Below are positions 1-9,809 of a stretch of DNA of 64,000 nucleotides, piece by piece. Both the position numbers and the translations under genes were made by a program. Below the pieces are notes generated by a model. That model worked only from the letters and a program-made list of their open reading frames with translations. It was not told the DNA's origin and did no database searches. Location of the stretch: assembly GCA_024679535.1 (NCBI GenBank), contig JAIBDF010000003.1, forward strand, positions 1 through 64,000, written 5' to 3'. This stretch comes from Chromatiales bacterium. Lineage in GTDB: Bacteria; Pseudomonadota; Gammaproteobacteria; Steroidobacterales; Woeseiaceae. Position 1 is the stretch's first letter. Every line of letters starts with the position of its first letter.

Positions 1-165
1 GCGATGAAAGACATGCTGCGTAAGCACCTCGAGTTATTTCTCGCCGACAACTGCCAGGCGTGGGTGCTCGATGGCGATGGCAAATACGAACGACTGACAC
101 CAGGGAAGAACAAACGCATCTCAGCACAGGATATTTTCCTGGAACACCTGACTGCCCAGACCTGA
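1..165 (+). CDS. ppk1: Polyphosphate kinase, C-terminal fragment (gene starts before window)
   Basis: Frame 1 reads ...AMKDMLRKHLELFLADNCQAWVLDGDGKYERLTPGKNKRISAQDIFLEHLTAQT*, resembling the Ppk1 C-terminus; ppx lies convergently downstream. Confidence 0.75.
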   Translation, partial: AMKDMLRKHLELFLADNCQAWVLDGDGKYERLTPGKNKRISAQDIFLEHLTAQT

Positions 166-241
166 GAAAGAGGTTAGGGGCGTAGAACGGGGGCACCGCA
201 AGGGGCGCTCTACCGCAGTGTACGTGAAACCAATATGCCGA

Positions 242-907
242 CTAGTCGCTTTTGAAGCCCACTTGTTTGTGTGCGCCGTCGCAGAATGGTTTGTTCGCGG
301 ATGCCCCGCAGCGACAAAGCGCAACACGGTTACCGTGCCAGGCATCGCGACCGCCGCCATTCCTTATTGTCAGGTTGCCATTAAACATCAGCGGACCATT
401 TTCAATTGGCTTGATAGTGAGTTCGCCGCCATCGTTGTGTTTGCGCGTACCTGTCTCACCGACGGCGCCGTAATCGGAAAATCCTTCCTTCTCATGTGAA
501 TTGTCGCAGAATGGCTTTTTCCGCGATTTTCCACAGCGACATAGTGCAGCGCGAAAAGCGAGCCCCGGAGCATCAGCGGGCGCATCCTGGATTGCCAAGC
601 GGCCACGAACGAAGAGCGGCCCGTTATAGGCGACGTTGACCGTATTGACGGGCTCGGGCTGCTCTTTGCCCGAACCATCCAAGAAGTCGGCAGTCAGCGC
701 GCCGGTCGGGCATCGCTTTACCACATCGGCAACGTCTTCATCGGTAGTGAGATCGGGCTGGCACCAGGGATCACGACCGCCTACAAAAAGGTCACCTGTG
801 GCTCGACCGCACTCCGCGACATGAATGCAGAGGCGGCCATTCCAGGAAACGGTCGCCTTTGTTCCTGCGTACTGGAACACTGTTTTCTTCGCCATTTTAA
901 TCTCCAA
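242..907 (-). CDS. CDGSH iron-sulfur domain protein with N-terminal ferredoxin-like (Fer4_19-type) region
   Basis: Two CDGSH-type motifs (CRCGKSRKKPFCDNSH and CRCGASANKPFCDGAH) plus N-terminal C-x5-C...C...CPTGAL. Confidence 0.9.
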   Translation of the reverse strand: MEIKMAKKTVFQYAGTKATVSWNGRLCIHVAECGRATGDLFVGGRDPWCQPDLTTDEDVADVVKRCPTGALTADFLDGSGKEQPEPVNTVNVAYNGPLFVRGRLAIQDAPADAPGLAFRAALCRCGKSRKKPFCDNSHEKEGFSDYGAVGETGTRKHNDGGELTIKPIENGPLMFNGNLTIRNGGGRDAWHGNRVALCRCGASANKPFCDGAHKQVGFKSD

Positions 908-1155
908 TCACGCGGCTTGATCGCCGAAATTACTGGGTCATTATTGCCCGTCCCCAGAATTAGTAGAAACTAGCTAAGCTGTCTTCATACATGTCGACCT
1001 CAAAAACGCTTGTAGCATCCCTGAAAGAAGGTTGGCTAAACCAAGACCAAAGATGATGGATCACAGAACTACTATATATTCGAACTTCGACATCGCGGCA
1101 CTATATCAATGAAATCATTACTGATTAAATAGATTATGTTGGATACCCGCTTGGG

Positions 1156-1440
1156 TCAGTAGCGGCCGTTCAATGTCCAGGTAACAGCAGAACCGCATTT
1201 CTCGCAGAACTCGGTGTCGATCCATCGACCGCTTTGATCTGAAATATGACGAAATTTCTTGAGTGGACCTGCGAACTTCTTGGCCGCGTCTCTGCGAAAA
1301 TAAACGAGCAGCTTTTCAGTACTACCGGTTCGTTTTTGACAGTACTCACAATGACAAAATACGGTCGATTTCCGAGGCACCCGCCAGAGTGTGTTTCTGT
1401 CGTCAACAATTCCTTTTGTGACGATATTTTGGCCAGCCAT
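1156..1440 (-). pseudogene. GFA / CENP-V-like family remnant (truncated, probably frameshifted)
   Basis: CHCEYCQKRTGS and FCEKCGSAVTWTL motifs are typical of GFA proteins, but the N-terminal GGCxCG part is only visible in another frame (HSGGCLG) and the C-terminus stops right after the WTL motif. Confidence 0.5.
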
Positions 1441-1546
1441 TCACCAAGAGCCGTCGTTCAATCACCTGGTAATTGGATCATCTAGCCGTCCGCTTTCGGC
1501 CAGAGCCGGATGTTGACCTCTAAGAAGTTTCGTGTTTACCGGGAAC

Positions 1547-2053
1547 TCAATTTTTCCCGGAGCCGTTGTACTGGCAGGCCACGCCGAAATAGTCCCCGTC
1601 ATTGGCCATCACGATGTCGTCTTTGCCCCCGGTCGAAGTGAACGGCGACGCAGTAACGCCATCGGGGCCCATACTATAGATATCATATCCGCTGTTGACC
1701 GGCTTCAAATTATGGTCCTTCCGCACCGGACCAACGTCTTTGCGGCCGAAAACAACAAGGTACCGATAGGGGTTGCCCCACGGGTCTAGCATGTCGCCGA
1801 CCCCAGCCTCTGCCAAGCTGTCCGGATAGCGGCGGTTGTTTAGCTCGAAACTACTGACAGCCATATGGATTTTGCCAATATCGCCGGTTACTTGCCCAAT
1901 CTTGGCGCGCATCAGCGGTCCTTGCCTCGCGTCCGGGCTGTCGCAATTGGGTGTGGAAACACCGTACTTGGCTACCGCCATTGTCGAGAGAATCGACAAA
2001 ATAACAATAGCGATTAGGAGTTCGAGAAAGGTGAGTCCTTTTTGAGAAAACAT
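1547..2053 (-). CDS. GspG-like major pseudopilin (orphan)
   Basis: Type IV prepilin-like N-terminus MFSQKG|LTFLELLIAIVILSILS; GspG-like LDPWGNPYRY and GYDIYSMGPDGV signatures. Confidence 0.85.
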   Translation of the reverse strand: MFSQKGLTFLELLIAIVILSILSTMAVAKYGVSTPNCDSPDARQGPLMRAKIGQVTGDIGKIHMAVSSFELNNRRYPDSLAEAGVGDMLDPWGNPYRYLVVFGRKDVGPVRKDHNLKPVNSGYDIYSMGPDGVTASPFTSTGGKDDIVMANDGDYFGVACQYNGSGKN

Positions 2054-2412
2054 AATTCTGCTTCCTTTGATCTACTGAGTCCGTTCAGTCACCCAACAGG
2101 TGAGATATCTCTGGAACATAGGGTAGGAAATTCCGCGCTGAAACGCTGCGATCACCGTCACAGAAGTTCGTGTGACGCGCGCACTGGTCTGTTTGAGCAT
2201 GCGGGAAAAGCTTGAATTGACACTGCGTGCCAATGACCGCTTGGCGTCAGCAGCGGCCACGAGTGGACATGGCTGATAGGTATTTGTTTGGCCGCAGGCT
2301 AGCTTACAAAAGTCTGACTATAGAAGGATTACATAACTCAGAAGCTGTGGAGTTTGTGACTTATTTCTCGGCAAATTTCCGAATGAAGAGTCACCCTTGG
2401 TGTCAATGGCTC

Positions 2413-2646
2413 ATGAGGCGCACTGCGATGAAAAACCTACCCCACCGGACTGACCGATTTGGCCCGCCCTTAGAACAGTTAGTCACTGATTCCATGATTC
2501 TTACGGAAACGTATGTTGACTCAGCTATCCGAGGGCATCGAGTAAGTTTTGGCGATTCACTGGAGCCAGCTCGCGGAATTGTCAACGGCATGTTTATTGG
2601 GCTTATATTTTGGGTTCTGATGTTGCTGCTATTTATCGCCTTTTAA
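2413..2646 (+). CDS. Hypothetical small membrane protein with C-terminal TM helix
   Basis: ORF ending GIVNGMFIGLIFWVLMLLLFIAF*; longer ORF starts at 2227, start uncertain. Confidence 0.4.
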   Translation: MRRTAMKNLPHRTDRFGPPLEQLVTDSMILTETYVDSAIRGHRVSFGDSLEPARGIVNGMFIGLIFWVLMLLLFIAF

Positions 2647-2809
2647 TTTCTCTTCTAACGACGCGTCTGGGTCAATAGTCGACATTTTAGCTCAAATATA
2701 GCGAACGACAGATTTGGGCCAGGAAGAGCCGTTCGCGAGCGGCAAATTCGGGTCAGGACTTGCTGCACACTGCAGCTGATGTTGGCCGATCACTTCTGTC
2801 TAAAGCAGC

Positions 2810-3028
2810 TTACCTGCCAGCAGTGTCCATGAGCTTCTTATTTCGCTCAATCATGAAGTCAATGATCTTCTTTGTCTCCTCCGGCCCGATGCGATCGACG
2901 GCTTTGCCGACGGAGTTGTAGTACGCCACCAGCAGGTTTCGCATATTGTGGAAACTACGCTCATTCTTTCTTCCGCATACCGACGCATCATTCCTCAGAA
3001 TCCGTTCAATGACACCGGGGTCGCGCAA
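2810..3028 (-). CDS. Hypothetical small protein
   Basis: 72-aa ORF of plausible composition, immediately downstream of ppx on the same strand. Confidence 0.4.
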   Translation of the reverse strand: MRDPGVIERILRNDASVCGRKNERSFHNMRNLLVAYYNSVGKAVDRIGPEETKKIIDFMIERNKKLMDTAGR

Positions 3029-3065
3029 TCGTAAATCGCACGCAATAGCCAGATGCAGCAGTTCA

Positions 3066-4610
3066 TCAGCGATGCCCTGATACTCGCAAGTCGTAACCCA
3101 CCTGCCGCAGAAGCCCCTGTTCGCGCTCCAGATCGGCGATAGTCAAGGGATTCTCAGGTAGCCAGTCCCCATCAAAACCGATGCTAATTATCTTGCCCGA
3201 CACCTGCATCCTAACCGGTGGGTGCTCGGATTCCTTGCGACTACGATTCAATAGCACGGCAAGTCGCAGCAGTAGCAGCAAGCGGAGGCCAGCTTCCTGC
3301 CATGACTCAGGCAGAACTTCGAAACTCAACTCGTTGATGCGAAGACGCTGTCCTCCGATTAACAACGCAAGGAAGCGCTGCTCGGCCCTCGGGAATCCTG
3401 GCATATCGGCATGCTCGGCAATGTACGCACCGTGTCGCTGGTAGCCGTCGTGGGAAATATCCAGGCCGATCTCATGCAGCCGGGCCGCCCAGTCAAGGAC
3501 CTTGCCAGCGATCTGACTGCGGAAACCCCATTCGTTCCTGCACTGCGCGTATAACTCTGCCGCGGTTCGCGCAACGCGCTCGGCCTGCGGTGCGTCGACC
3601 TGGTAGCGAGCTTCCATCGCCCGCACCGTGCGTTCGCGTGCATCCTCATGCTGCAAGCGGCCCAGCAGGTCATACAACAGACCTTCGCGCAACGCCCCAT
3701 CCGACACTTGCAGGTCGCCGATATTCAGGACACGAAGCAGTTCAGCGAGAATCGAGAGTCCACCGGGCCAAACCTGTGCGCGACGGTCCGACAGTCCCTC
3801 CAGCGAGATGTCCGATACAGAGTCAAACTCGAGCACCTTGTCGATGAGTTTTTCCACAGCGTCGAGGGTCAGTCCGGATTCAGATATCCCAAGTGCCTGT
3901 GCGACCGCTTCGGTCGAGCGAATCGTTCCCGATGTGCCAATCGCCTCGACTTCGCTGGCATTGCGGAAGAACGCCTTCACTGGTCGCAACTCGAGTTGCG
4001 CGACCAGCCGTGCCTTGTTGAATCCCGCCCGACTGATCGTGCCGTCGGGAAAGAACTGCTCGGTCATCGACACGCAACCCATGTGCGTGCTTTCCAGCGC
4101 ACTCGGGTGTTCGCCCTGCCCCAGGATCAACTCGGTGCTGCCACCGCCAATATCCATGACCAGCCGCAAGCCATCGGTCGGGGGAAGGCTGTGCGTAACG
4201 CCCTTGTAGATCAGGCGCGCTTCCTCGATGCCGGAAATGATTTCGATCGGGTGGCCGAGTGCCGCCTCGGCTTCGGCCATAAAGGTCGTATCTTCATGGG
4301 CGCGGCGAATGGTGCTCGTGCCGGCCGCGCGGACCCTGTCCGCTTCTATTTCCCGCAGGCGTTCGCCGAATCGGGACAGGCAATCGAGCGCGCGAACGCG
4401 GGCATCCGGTGAGATATCGCCTTTTTCCGAGAGCCCCTCCGCCAGGCGCACGGTTTCACGAATGCGATCAAGAACAGCAAGCTGGCCATGGCGCAGCTCG
4501 CCGACGATCATATGAAAACTGTTCGAGCCGAGATCTACGGCCGCGATGATTTCCGGCTGGACGGTCTCAGACGGTAAAGGACGATCCGCAGCCACACGTG
4601 GTTTCTGCAT
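3066..4610 (-). CDS. ppx: Exopolyphosphatase / Ppx-GppA phosphatase
   Basis: [42 protein letters not shown] motifs; C-terminal HD-like region. Start chosen at internal Met because the longer ORF runs into erpA. Confidence 0.93.
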   Translation of the reverse strand: MQKPRVAADRPLPSETVQPEIIAAVDLGSNSFHMIVGELRHGQLAVLDRIRETVRLAEGLSEKGDISPDARVRALDCLSRFGERLREIEADRVRAAGTSTIRRAHEDTTFMAEAEAALGHPIEIISGIEEARLIYKGVTHSLPPTDGLRLVMDIGGGSTELILGQGEHPSALESTHMGCVSMTEQFFPDGTISRAGFNKARLVAQLELRPVKAFFRNASEVEAIGTSGTIRSTEAVAQALGISESGLTLDAVEKLIDKVLEFDSVSDISLEGLSDRRAQVWPGGLSILAELLRVLNIGDLQVSDGALREGLLYDLLGRLQHEDARERTVRAMEARYQVDAPQAERVARTAAELYAQCRNEWGFRSQIAGKVLDWAARLHEIGLDISHDGYQRHGAYIAEHADMPGFPRAEQRFLALLIGGQRLRINELSFEVLPESWQEAGLRLLLLLRLAVLLNRSRKESEHPPVRMQVSGKIISIGFDGDWLPENPLTIADLEREQGLLRQVGYDLRVSGHR

Positions 4611-4929
4611 TCGGATTCCGGATGATGAACTGCGCTCCCTGCAGATCTTCCTTGTAATCGATCTCGGCACCCATCAGGTACTGGATGCTCATCGGGTCGA
4701 CCAACAGCGTGACACCGCCATTCTCGACCTGACTGTCGCCGTCCTCGATATCCTCATCGAACGTGAACCCGTACTGGAAGCCCGAGCAACCGCCACCTGA
4801 GATAAACACGCGGAGCTTGAGGTTCGGATTGGACTCTTCTGCGATCAGTTCACCGACCTTGCTCGCTGCTGCATTGGTGAACACGATGCCGTTCGGAATC
4901 TGCGGTGCAATTTCTGTTGATGTTGCCAT
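4567..4929 (-). CDS. erpA: Iron-sulfur cluster insertion protein ErpA (HesB/IscA family)
   Basis: [12 protein letters not shown] and [11 protein letters not shown] cysteine motifs. Confidence 0.93.
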   Translation of the reverse strand: MATSTEIAPQIPNGIVFTNAAASKVGELIAEESNPNLKLRVFISGGGCSGFQYGFTFDEDIEDGDSQVENGGVTLLVDPMSIQYLMGAEIDYKEDLQGAQFIIRNPNAETTCGCGSSFTV

Positions 4930-4961
4930 TTGTCTCTAATATCCGGTTTGGGGGCAGCCCG

Positions 4962-5396
4962 CTATTCGCTGACAGCAGCCGCGGCTTCGTCGATGCGATT
5001 AGTCTGTTCCAGCAAAGGTACCTGCCCTTCGGGCTGATGTACAAGCTTCCCGTTAATTTCGGCGCCAATCGCCATTTCGATCAGATTGTAATACACATTA
5101 CCAATAACACGCGCGGTCGGCCCCAGTTCCACACGTTTGCTGGCGAACACATCGCCCTTGACGATGCCGTTCAACACGACATAAGGCACCGTAACACCGC
5201 CGTCGACCGTACCAATATCGCTGATGCTCAGCGCCGACTCGGTATCGGGGTCCGCGGAAATATTGCCATTGACGACGCCATCGACGTGGCAGCCGCCCTG
5301 AAATTGCAGGTCGCCATTGACCTTGCTATTGGGGCCAATGAGCGTCTCAACGACCGTGTGTCTGCGCTGTTTCTTGCCGAACATCTGGTTCTCCAA
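4962..5396 (-). CDS. Bactofilin (polymer-forming cytoskeletal protein)
   Basis: ETLIGPNSKVNGDLQFQGGCHVDGVVNGNI... beta-helical bactofilin pattern. Confidence 0.92.
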   Translation of the reverse strand: MENQMFGKKQRRHTVVETLIGPNSKVNGDLQFQGGCHVDGVVNGNISADPDTESALSISDIGTVDGGVTVPYVVLNGIVKGDVFASKRVELGPTARVIGNVYYNLIEMAIGAEINGKLVHQPEGQVPLLEQTNRIDEAAAAVSE

Positions 5397-6116
5397 TCAA
5401 CCCTGGCTCATGGCCCAGGCATAATTTTCTTCTATGCTCGAGATCGAGCGGGTCCTGGAACGCACTTGAACTCGAATGCGCTCCGGTGTAAATCCGTCCG
5501 GCAAGACAAGCTGCCGGTCAAAATCCTGAAAATAACGGAACGAGAACGGCCAGCCGGATTCCGCATCGGCCGGCAATAACTCCGCCAGAGAGTAGGTCCT
5601 GGCCTCGCCGCCCTCACTTCCCTCGACAGTAACAGCGACGTCACCCGACACCTTGCGATCGTGTTTCATCGCCTGCACCAGCACCAGGCGAAGGTTGAAT
5701 TCTCGTTCTTCGCCACCGCGGGTCAGCCTGAGGTCCTGAACGCGCAGGCCCGGCTTGCCGTCGGCCGGCGACACGATACCGCGGTAAAACGCGATCGCAT
5801 CCCGCTGCTCCTGAATCTTCGCCTGCAATGAAATCAGGCTGCCCTCGACTTCCTTGTACGCCTCGTGATCGATCTCCCGATGCGTCTCCAAAACAGCAAC
5901 TTCCTGCTTCAGGCCGGCAATCTCGTCGTCAAGGGCGTGGATATGCTCCTCGAAAGCGGCGCGTTCGTTGCGCGCATCGACCATGTCGTAGCCTGCGCTG
6001 ATGCGGCCAAACTCAAATACGAGGTAGGTAGCGAGCAGCGCTAGCGCCACTGTGCCGAGCCTCAATAACCAGGTTCGGCCTGCGCCATGCCTTTGCAGGT
6101 GGTAACTAGCGGCCAC
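5397..6116 (-). CDS. DUF6776-type membrane/coiled-coil protein
   Basis: N-terminal TM, coiled coil, C-terminal GLRVQDLRLTRG...FRYFQDFDRQLVLPDGFTPERIRV; adjacent to bactofilin. Confidence 0.75.
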   Translation of the reverse strand: MAASYHLQRHGAGRTWLLRLGTVALALLATYLVFEFGRISAGYDMVDARNERAAFEEHIHALDDEIAGLKQEVAVLETHREIDHEAYKEVEGSLISLQAKIQEQRDAIAFYRGIVSPADGKPGLRVQDLRLTRGGEEREFNLRLVLVQAMKHDRKVSGDVAVTVEGSEGGEARTYSLAELLPADAESGWPFSFRYFQDFDRQLVLPDGFTPERIRVQVRSRTRSISSIEENYAWAMSQG

Positions 6117-6186
6117 TCGAATCGCACTCTATTAAGTCAAAGACGTTATGTTACGCGGAGCGCGGGCACAGCAGAAGTGCCCCATG

Positions 6187-6777
6187 TCACGATTTTGGCC
6201 CTTCATCGGCCTCTTTTCTGGCCCTGGCCATGTCTTTTTCGAAAACTGCGCGCCAGCGCCTCGGCCACCAGCGCGGCTGCGCCGGCAGGCCATCCGGATG
6301 AACGCAATGTCCCAACTCATGCAGGGCAAGTGCATAGACGCGGCGTTTGAAGTAGATCACCTCGTTTACAGGACGCCAGAAAGGCACCCAGCGGATGCGG
6401 TCAAATTCAGGTGTGTCGCCGCAATCGAAGCGCACGCACTTGGCTTCGGAAACGAGGCGCAGTATGAACCAGCGTTGTTTCTGGCCGACACACAGCGGCT
6501 TGCTATTCCGGCGAATAAACTTGTCCGGCAGTCGGTATCGTAACCAATCGCTGGTTACCCCAAGCACCTCGACGTCTTCAGGCCGCAGCCCGACTTCCTC
6601 GTGCAGTTCACGAAACATGGCTTGTTCAGGCTCTTCGTCTCGCAACATTCCGCCCTGCGGAAATTGCCAGCCTCTGGCACCCACGCGGCCGCCCAGCATC
6701 AGCTTGTTCTCGGCGTTCACGAGAATGATGCCGACGTTTGCCCTAAAGCCCTCGGCGTCAATCCAATCGTTGCTCAT
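6187..6777 (-). CDS. rppH: RNA pyrophosphohydrolase (Nudix)
   Basis: GWQFPQGGMLRDEEPEQAMFRELHEEVGL Nudix box; RppH-like N-terminus. Confidence 0.95.
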   Translation of the reverse strand: MSNDWIDAEGFRANVGIILVNAENKLMLGGRVGARGWQFPQGGMLRDEEPEQAMFRELHEEVGLRPEDVEVLGVTSDWLRYRLPDKFIRRNSKPLCVGQKQRWFILRLVSEAKCVRFDCGDTPEFDRIRWVPFWRPVNEVIYFKRRVYALALHELGHCVHPDGLPAQPRWWPRRWRAVFEKDMARARKEADEGPKS

Positions 6778-6843
6778 AGCAACCGTACTAAAACTCTAAC
6801 TGCCGTTTACTTTACACTATCCGTCGCCGCTCGCCCCAGGAGA

Positions 6844-7839
6844 TTGTCCTTGCTCGCAGGTCGCACCGGAGCCCTGTTTGTCGTAATGCTGATTATCGTT
6901 GCCGCCTCATTCACGCTGGCGCTCGCGCTCGGCAGTGCGGATATCAGCTTTATTGAAGCGCTGCAGGCACTGCGCGGCGAGGGACCGGAGAAAGTCCAGT
7001 CCCTGGTCACGGATCTGCGGCTGCCACGAGCACTGACGGCGTTCGCCGTTGGCGGTCTGCTCGCGGTCGCCGGTGTCCTGATGCAGGTGCTGCTGCGCAA
7101 TCCGCTGGCCGAGCCCTATATCCTTGGCAGTTCGGGTGGCGCCGCCGTTGCAGCCCTGCTCGCCATGAGCCTTGGAATGGGCAGTCTGATCGTTGATTTC
7201 TCCGCGTTCGGCGGTGCCATGGCGGCAACCCTGCTGGTGTTCGCCATCGCCCAGGGCACTGGCAGCTGGACACCGACCCGACTCCTACTAACGGGTGTCG
7301 TACTCGCAGCAGGATTCAGCGCTGCGACGACGCTGCTACTGGCGCTCAGCCCGGACCAGAATCTCCGCGGCATGCTGTTCTGGCTCATGGGCGACCTGAG
7401 TTTTGCGTTTGATCCTGCGCGCTGCCTCGTTCTGCTTGCCGTTTTGGTTGTCGCCGGCACGCTCAGTGCGAGGCACCTCAATGTTCTCTCACGTGGTGAA
7501 TTGCAGGCGGCAATCGTCGGCCTGCCGGTGCGCACGTTCCGCTACCTGATTTTTGCCGCAGCGGCCCTTGCGACCGCCTTTTCAGTAACGACCGTCGGCG
7601 TCATCGGCTTTATCGGTCTCGTCGTGCCGCACCTGGTACGGCTGGTTGCGGGAAGCGACCACCGCGTGGTCCTGCCGGCGTCGGCCCTCGCTGGCGGCGC
7701 GCTGCTCGTCATCGCTGACACGCTGGCGCGCACCATCATGGCGCCGCGTCAGCTGCCCGTCGGCGCGCTGACCGCCGCCATCGGCGTACCGCTGTTTCTC
7801 ATTCTCATGAACAGGATTCGGGCTGAGCGCTACCAGTAG
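6844..7839 (+). CDS. btuC: BtuC/FecCD-family ABC transporter permease
   Basis: RLPRALTAFAVGGLLAVAGVLMQVLLRNPLAEPYILGSSGGA and GFIGLVVPHLVRLVAGSDHR family motifs. TTG start inferred; B12 specificity inferred from btuD/btuF/cobO in the window. Confidence 0.85.
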   Translation: MSLLAGRTGALFVVMLIIVAASFTLALALGSADISFIEALQALRGEGPEKVQSLVTDLRLPRALTAFAVGGLLAVAGVLMQVLLRNPLAEPYILGSSGGAAVAALLAMSLGMGSLIVDFSAFGGAMAATLLVFAIAQGTGSWTPTRLLLTGVVLAAGFSAATTLLLALSPDQNLRGMLFWLMGDLSFAFDPARCLVLLAVLVVAGTLSARHLNVLSRGELQAAIVGLPVRTFRYLIFAAAALATAFSVTTVGVIGFIGLVVPHLVRLVAGSDHRVVLPASALAGGALLVIADTLARTIMAPRQLPVGALTAAIGVPLFLILMNRIRAERYQ

Positions 7840-8708
7840 CCAGCGCGTTCGGCGAGCAGGCGCGCCTCGTCATCACGAAATCCCGCGATTGCCGCAGAGT
7901 AAGACGCCGGCCCGGGCTCGAGGTCGATCGAGCTGCTTTCCAGAAACCAGTCGAGCAGTCGCTGCGCTGCCGCCGGCTGCCCGGCATGGCGACCGATTCC
8001 CGCAGCGGTCAGGTCGAAATACCACGGTGACGGTGTAAACGGCGCAAGCCCTTCGAGGTCACTGCTCGAAACGCCGATCCCGTAGTCACACTTCCCCGCC
8101 CTGATCGCATCCAGCAATTCGTCCTCGCGCGCGAACGGCGGAAGCGCAAGGTTCTTGATCCAGCGGCGCACCAGGCGCTCGGCCTCACGGACCCCCCGCC
8201 TTTCAATAAGGTAGGCAAGCAGGGATCGATTAGTCGGCAGACCAGATGATGAGAGGCAGACCCGTCCCGCGAATTCCGGAGTTCCAAGGTCATCGAAACT
8301 GGCCGTAATGGGCCGTGCACCGTTACCGTGCGCTATCAGGTGAAGGTGAATACGGATTCCGATCCACAGTGCGTCCGGATCTCTGACCGTTGCGGGCAAA
8401 TCAGCCAGCAAATCGGACTGAATCGGTCGCAGCGCGCCTCGATCTGCGGCGCGCCAGATACTGCCTACGCCGTCGGTGATCAATACATCAACCGGCTTCC
8501 CCGTGTTTTCGATCAGCCTTATGACATGATCGGTTGACCTGCCCCACTCGACCTCTACGGGTATGCCCGTGTCGTCGGTGAATTTCGTCAGCATTCCCGC
8601 CAGCGCATTTTCCTGCTCGCCAGGCGCAAGAACGACGACCGGCGGCGGTGGCGGTCCCACGTCACAAGCGCTCAGAAAAATGACGAACAGCCACAACGCG
8701 CGTTTCAC
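7830..8708 (-). CDS. Extracellular solute-binding lipoprotein (FbpA-like)
   Basis: Lipobox-like FVIFLSACD; periplasmic binding protein-like sequence VEWGRSTDHVIRLIENTGKPVDVLITDGVGSIW. Confidence 0.8.
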   Translation of the reverse strand: MKRALWLFVIFLSACDVGPPPPPVVVLAPGEQENALAGMLTKFTDDTGIPVEVEWGRSTDHVIRLIENTGKPVDVLITDGVGSIWRAADRGALRPIQSDLLADLPATVRDPDALWIGIRIHLHLIAHGNGARPITASFDDLGTPEFAGRVCLSSSGLPTNRSLLAYLIERRGVREAERLVRRWIKNLALPPFAREDELLDAIRAGKCDYGIGVSSSDLEGLAPFTPSPWYFDLTAAGIGRHAGQPAAAQRLLDWFLESSSIDLEPGPASYSAAIAGFRDDEARLLAERAGYW

Positions 8709-9805
8709 GCCGCCTCCACCACCACCTGGTCACGACCGGCCGACTTGGCGGCATACAAAGCGACGTCCGCGCGGGCAATAAGCGAATCGCCAAGCGTCTT
8801 CAGGTCCTTGTCGTTCGGACCCGGGCTGACTTCGGCGATGCCGATCGACGCGGTGATAATTACCTCCTCACCGCATGGCAAGCCAATGGGAGACGAGGCG
8901 ATGGCCATACGAATGCGCTCGGCCAGCTTCAACGCCGACGCAACGTCCGTTCCCGGCAACAGCACGACGAATTCTTCACCGCCGTAGCGTGCCGCGACGT
9001 CACTTGCCCTGACTTGCGACTCGATGCGTTGCGCAAGTTCCTGCAACACAACGTCGCCAGCCGCGTGGCCCCAGGTATCGTTAACCTGCTTGAAGTGATC
9101 GACGTCGAGCATCAGGCACACCAGACGAGTCCTGTCGCGACGGGCACGCGCCAACTCTTCCCCGATTCTCACTGTCAGGTAGCGACGATTGTGCCAACCT
9201 GTGAGAACGTCCGTAAAACCACTGCGCAAGAGACGCGCGCGGTTAATCACATTCTCAATACAGAACGACGCAATAACGCCCATATGCGCGAGAAAGTCGC
9301 TGGCGTGAACGCGCGTAAAACGCATCGGGTCACAACTGCAAAGATTGATGCTGCCGAGCAACTTGCCACGGTGTGACAGAGGGATCATCGCAATGCTTTT
9401 GGCATGCTCAGCGCCCGGGCAAATGAGCTGGTGGTCGCAGGCGGCGAAGCTGCCAAGCCAGGGTTGCTGCAGCGCGATGTACTGTGGCGCAAGACCCGCG
9501 ATGGATTCGACGACCTGCAGGTCCCTGAACTCTTCGGCCGGCGTGCCGTTGGCGAGCAGCAGGTGACGAATATCGTGGTCCGGGTCGCACACGACCAGGC
9601 TCACATAATCGACGCCATAGCTGACGCGCAGGCCATCAATCAGGGCGCGTATCAACCCATCCAGGTTTTCAGCCTGCAGCAGTCGTAGCTCGCGCATCTG
9701 CGCGCGCCGCATTATTTCATCGTTCCGTGCGACTTCGGCAGTCAGCGCTTCCAGCTGGCGTCGGGTCGCTTCAAGCTGCGCCTCGAATTCTTCCGTGGAC
9801 GTCAT
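8705..9805 (-). CDS. DUF484/GAF-like sensor diguanylate cyclase
   Basis: RYGGEEFVVLLPGT active site with upstream RASD (RxxD I-site at 5-residue spacing); N-terminal GAF/DUF484-like region. Confidence 0.92.
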   Translation of the reverse strand: MTSTEEFEAQLEATRRQLEALTAEVARNDEIMRRAQMRELRLLQAENLDGLIRALIDGLRVSYGVDYVSLVVCDPDHDIRHLLLANGTPAEEFRDLQVVESIAGLAPQYIALQQPWLGSFAACDHQLICPGAEHAKSIAMIPLSHRGKLLGSINLCSCDPMRFTRVHASDFLAHMGVIASFCIENVINRARLLRSGFTDVLTGWHNRRYLTVRIGEELARARRDRTRLVCLMLDVDHFKQVNDTWGHAAGDVVLQELAQRIESQVRASDVAARYGGEEFVVLLPGTDVASALKLAERIRMAIASSPIGLPCGEEVIITASIGIAEVSPGPNDKDLKTLGDSLIARADVALYAAKSAGRDQVVVEAA

Positions 9806-9809
9806 GTCG

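Noticed and set aside
1539-1560. CCGGGAA...TTCCCGG hairpin at the 3' end of the pseudopilin gene as terminator
   Set aside because: Stem is real but overlaps the stop codon and lacks a U tract on the minus strand; too weak to call.
2072-2260. 62-aa minus-strand ORF upstream of the pseudopilin
   Set aside because: No recognisable motif and overlaps a plus-strand ORF; cannot support a coding call.
3648-4412. 254-aa plus-strand ORF opposite ppx (and the 193-aa one at 3628)
   Set aside because: Antisense to a clear ppx gene; composition is Arg/Ser-rich shadow type.
6168-6187. GGGCAC...GTGCCC hairpin after rppH
   Set aside because: Short stem with no T tract; not listed as a terminator.
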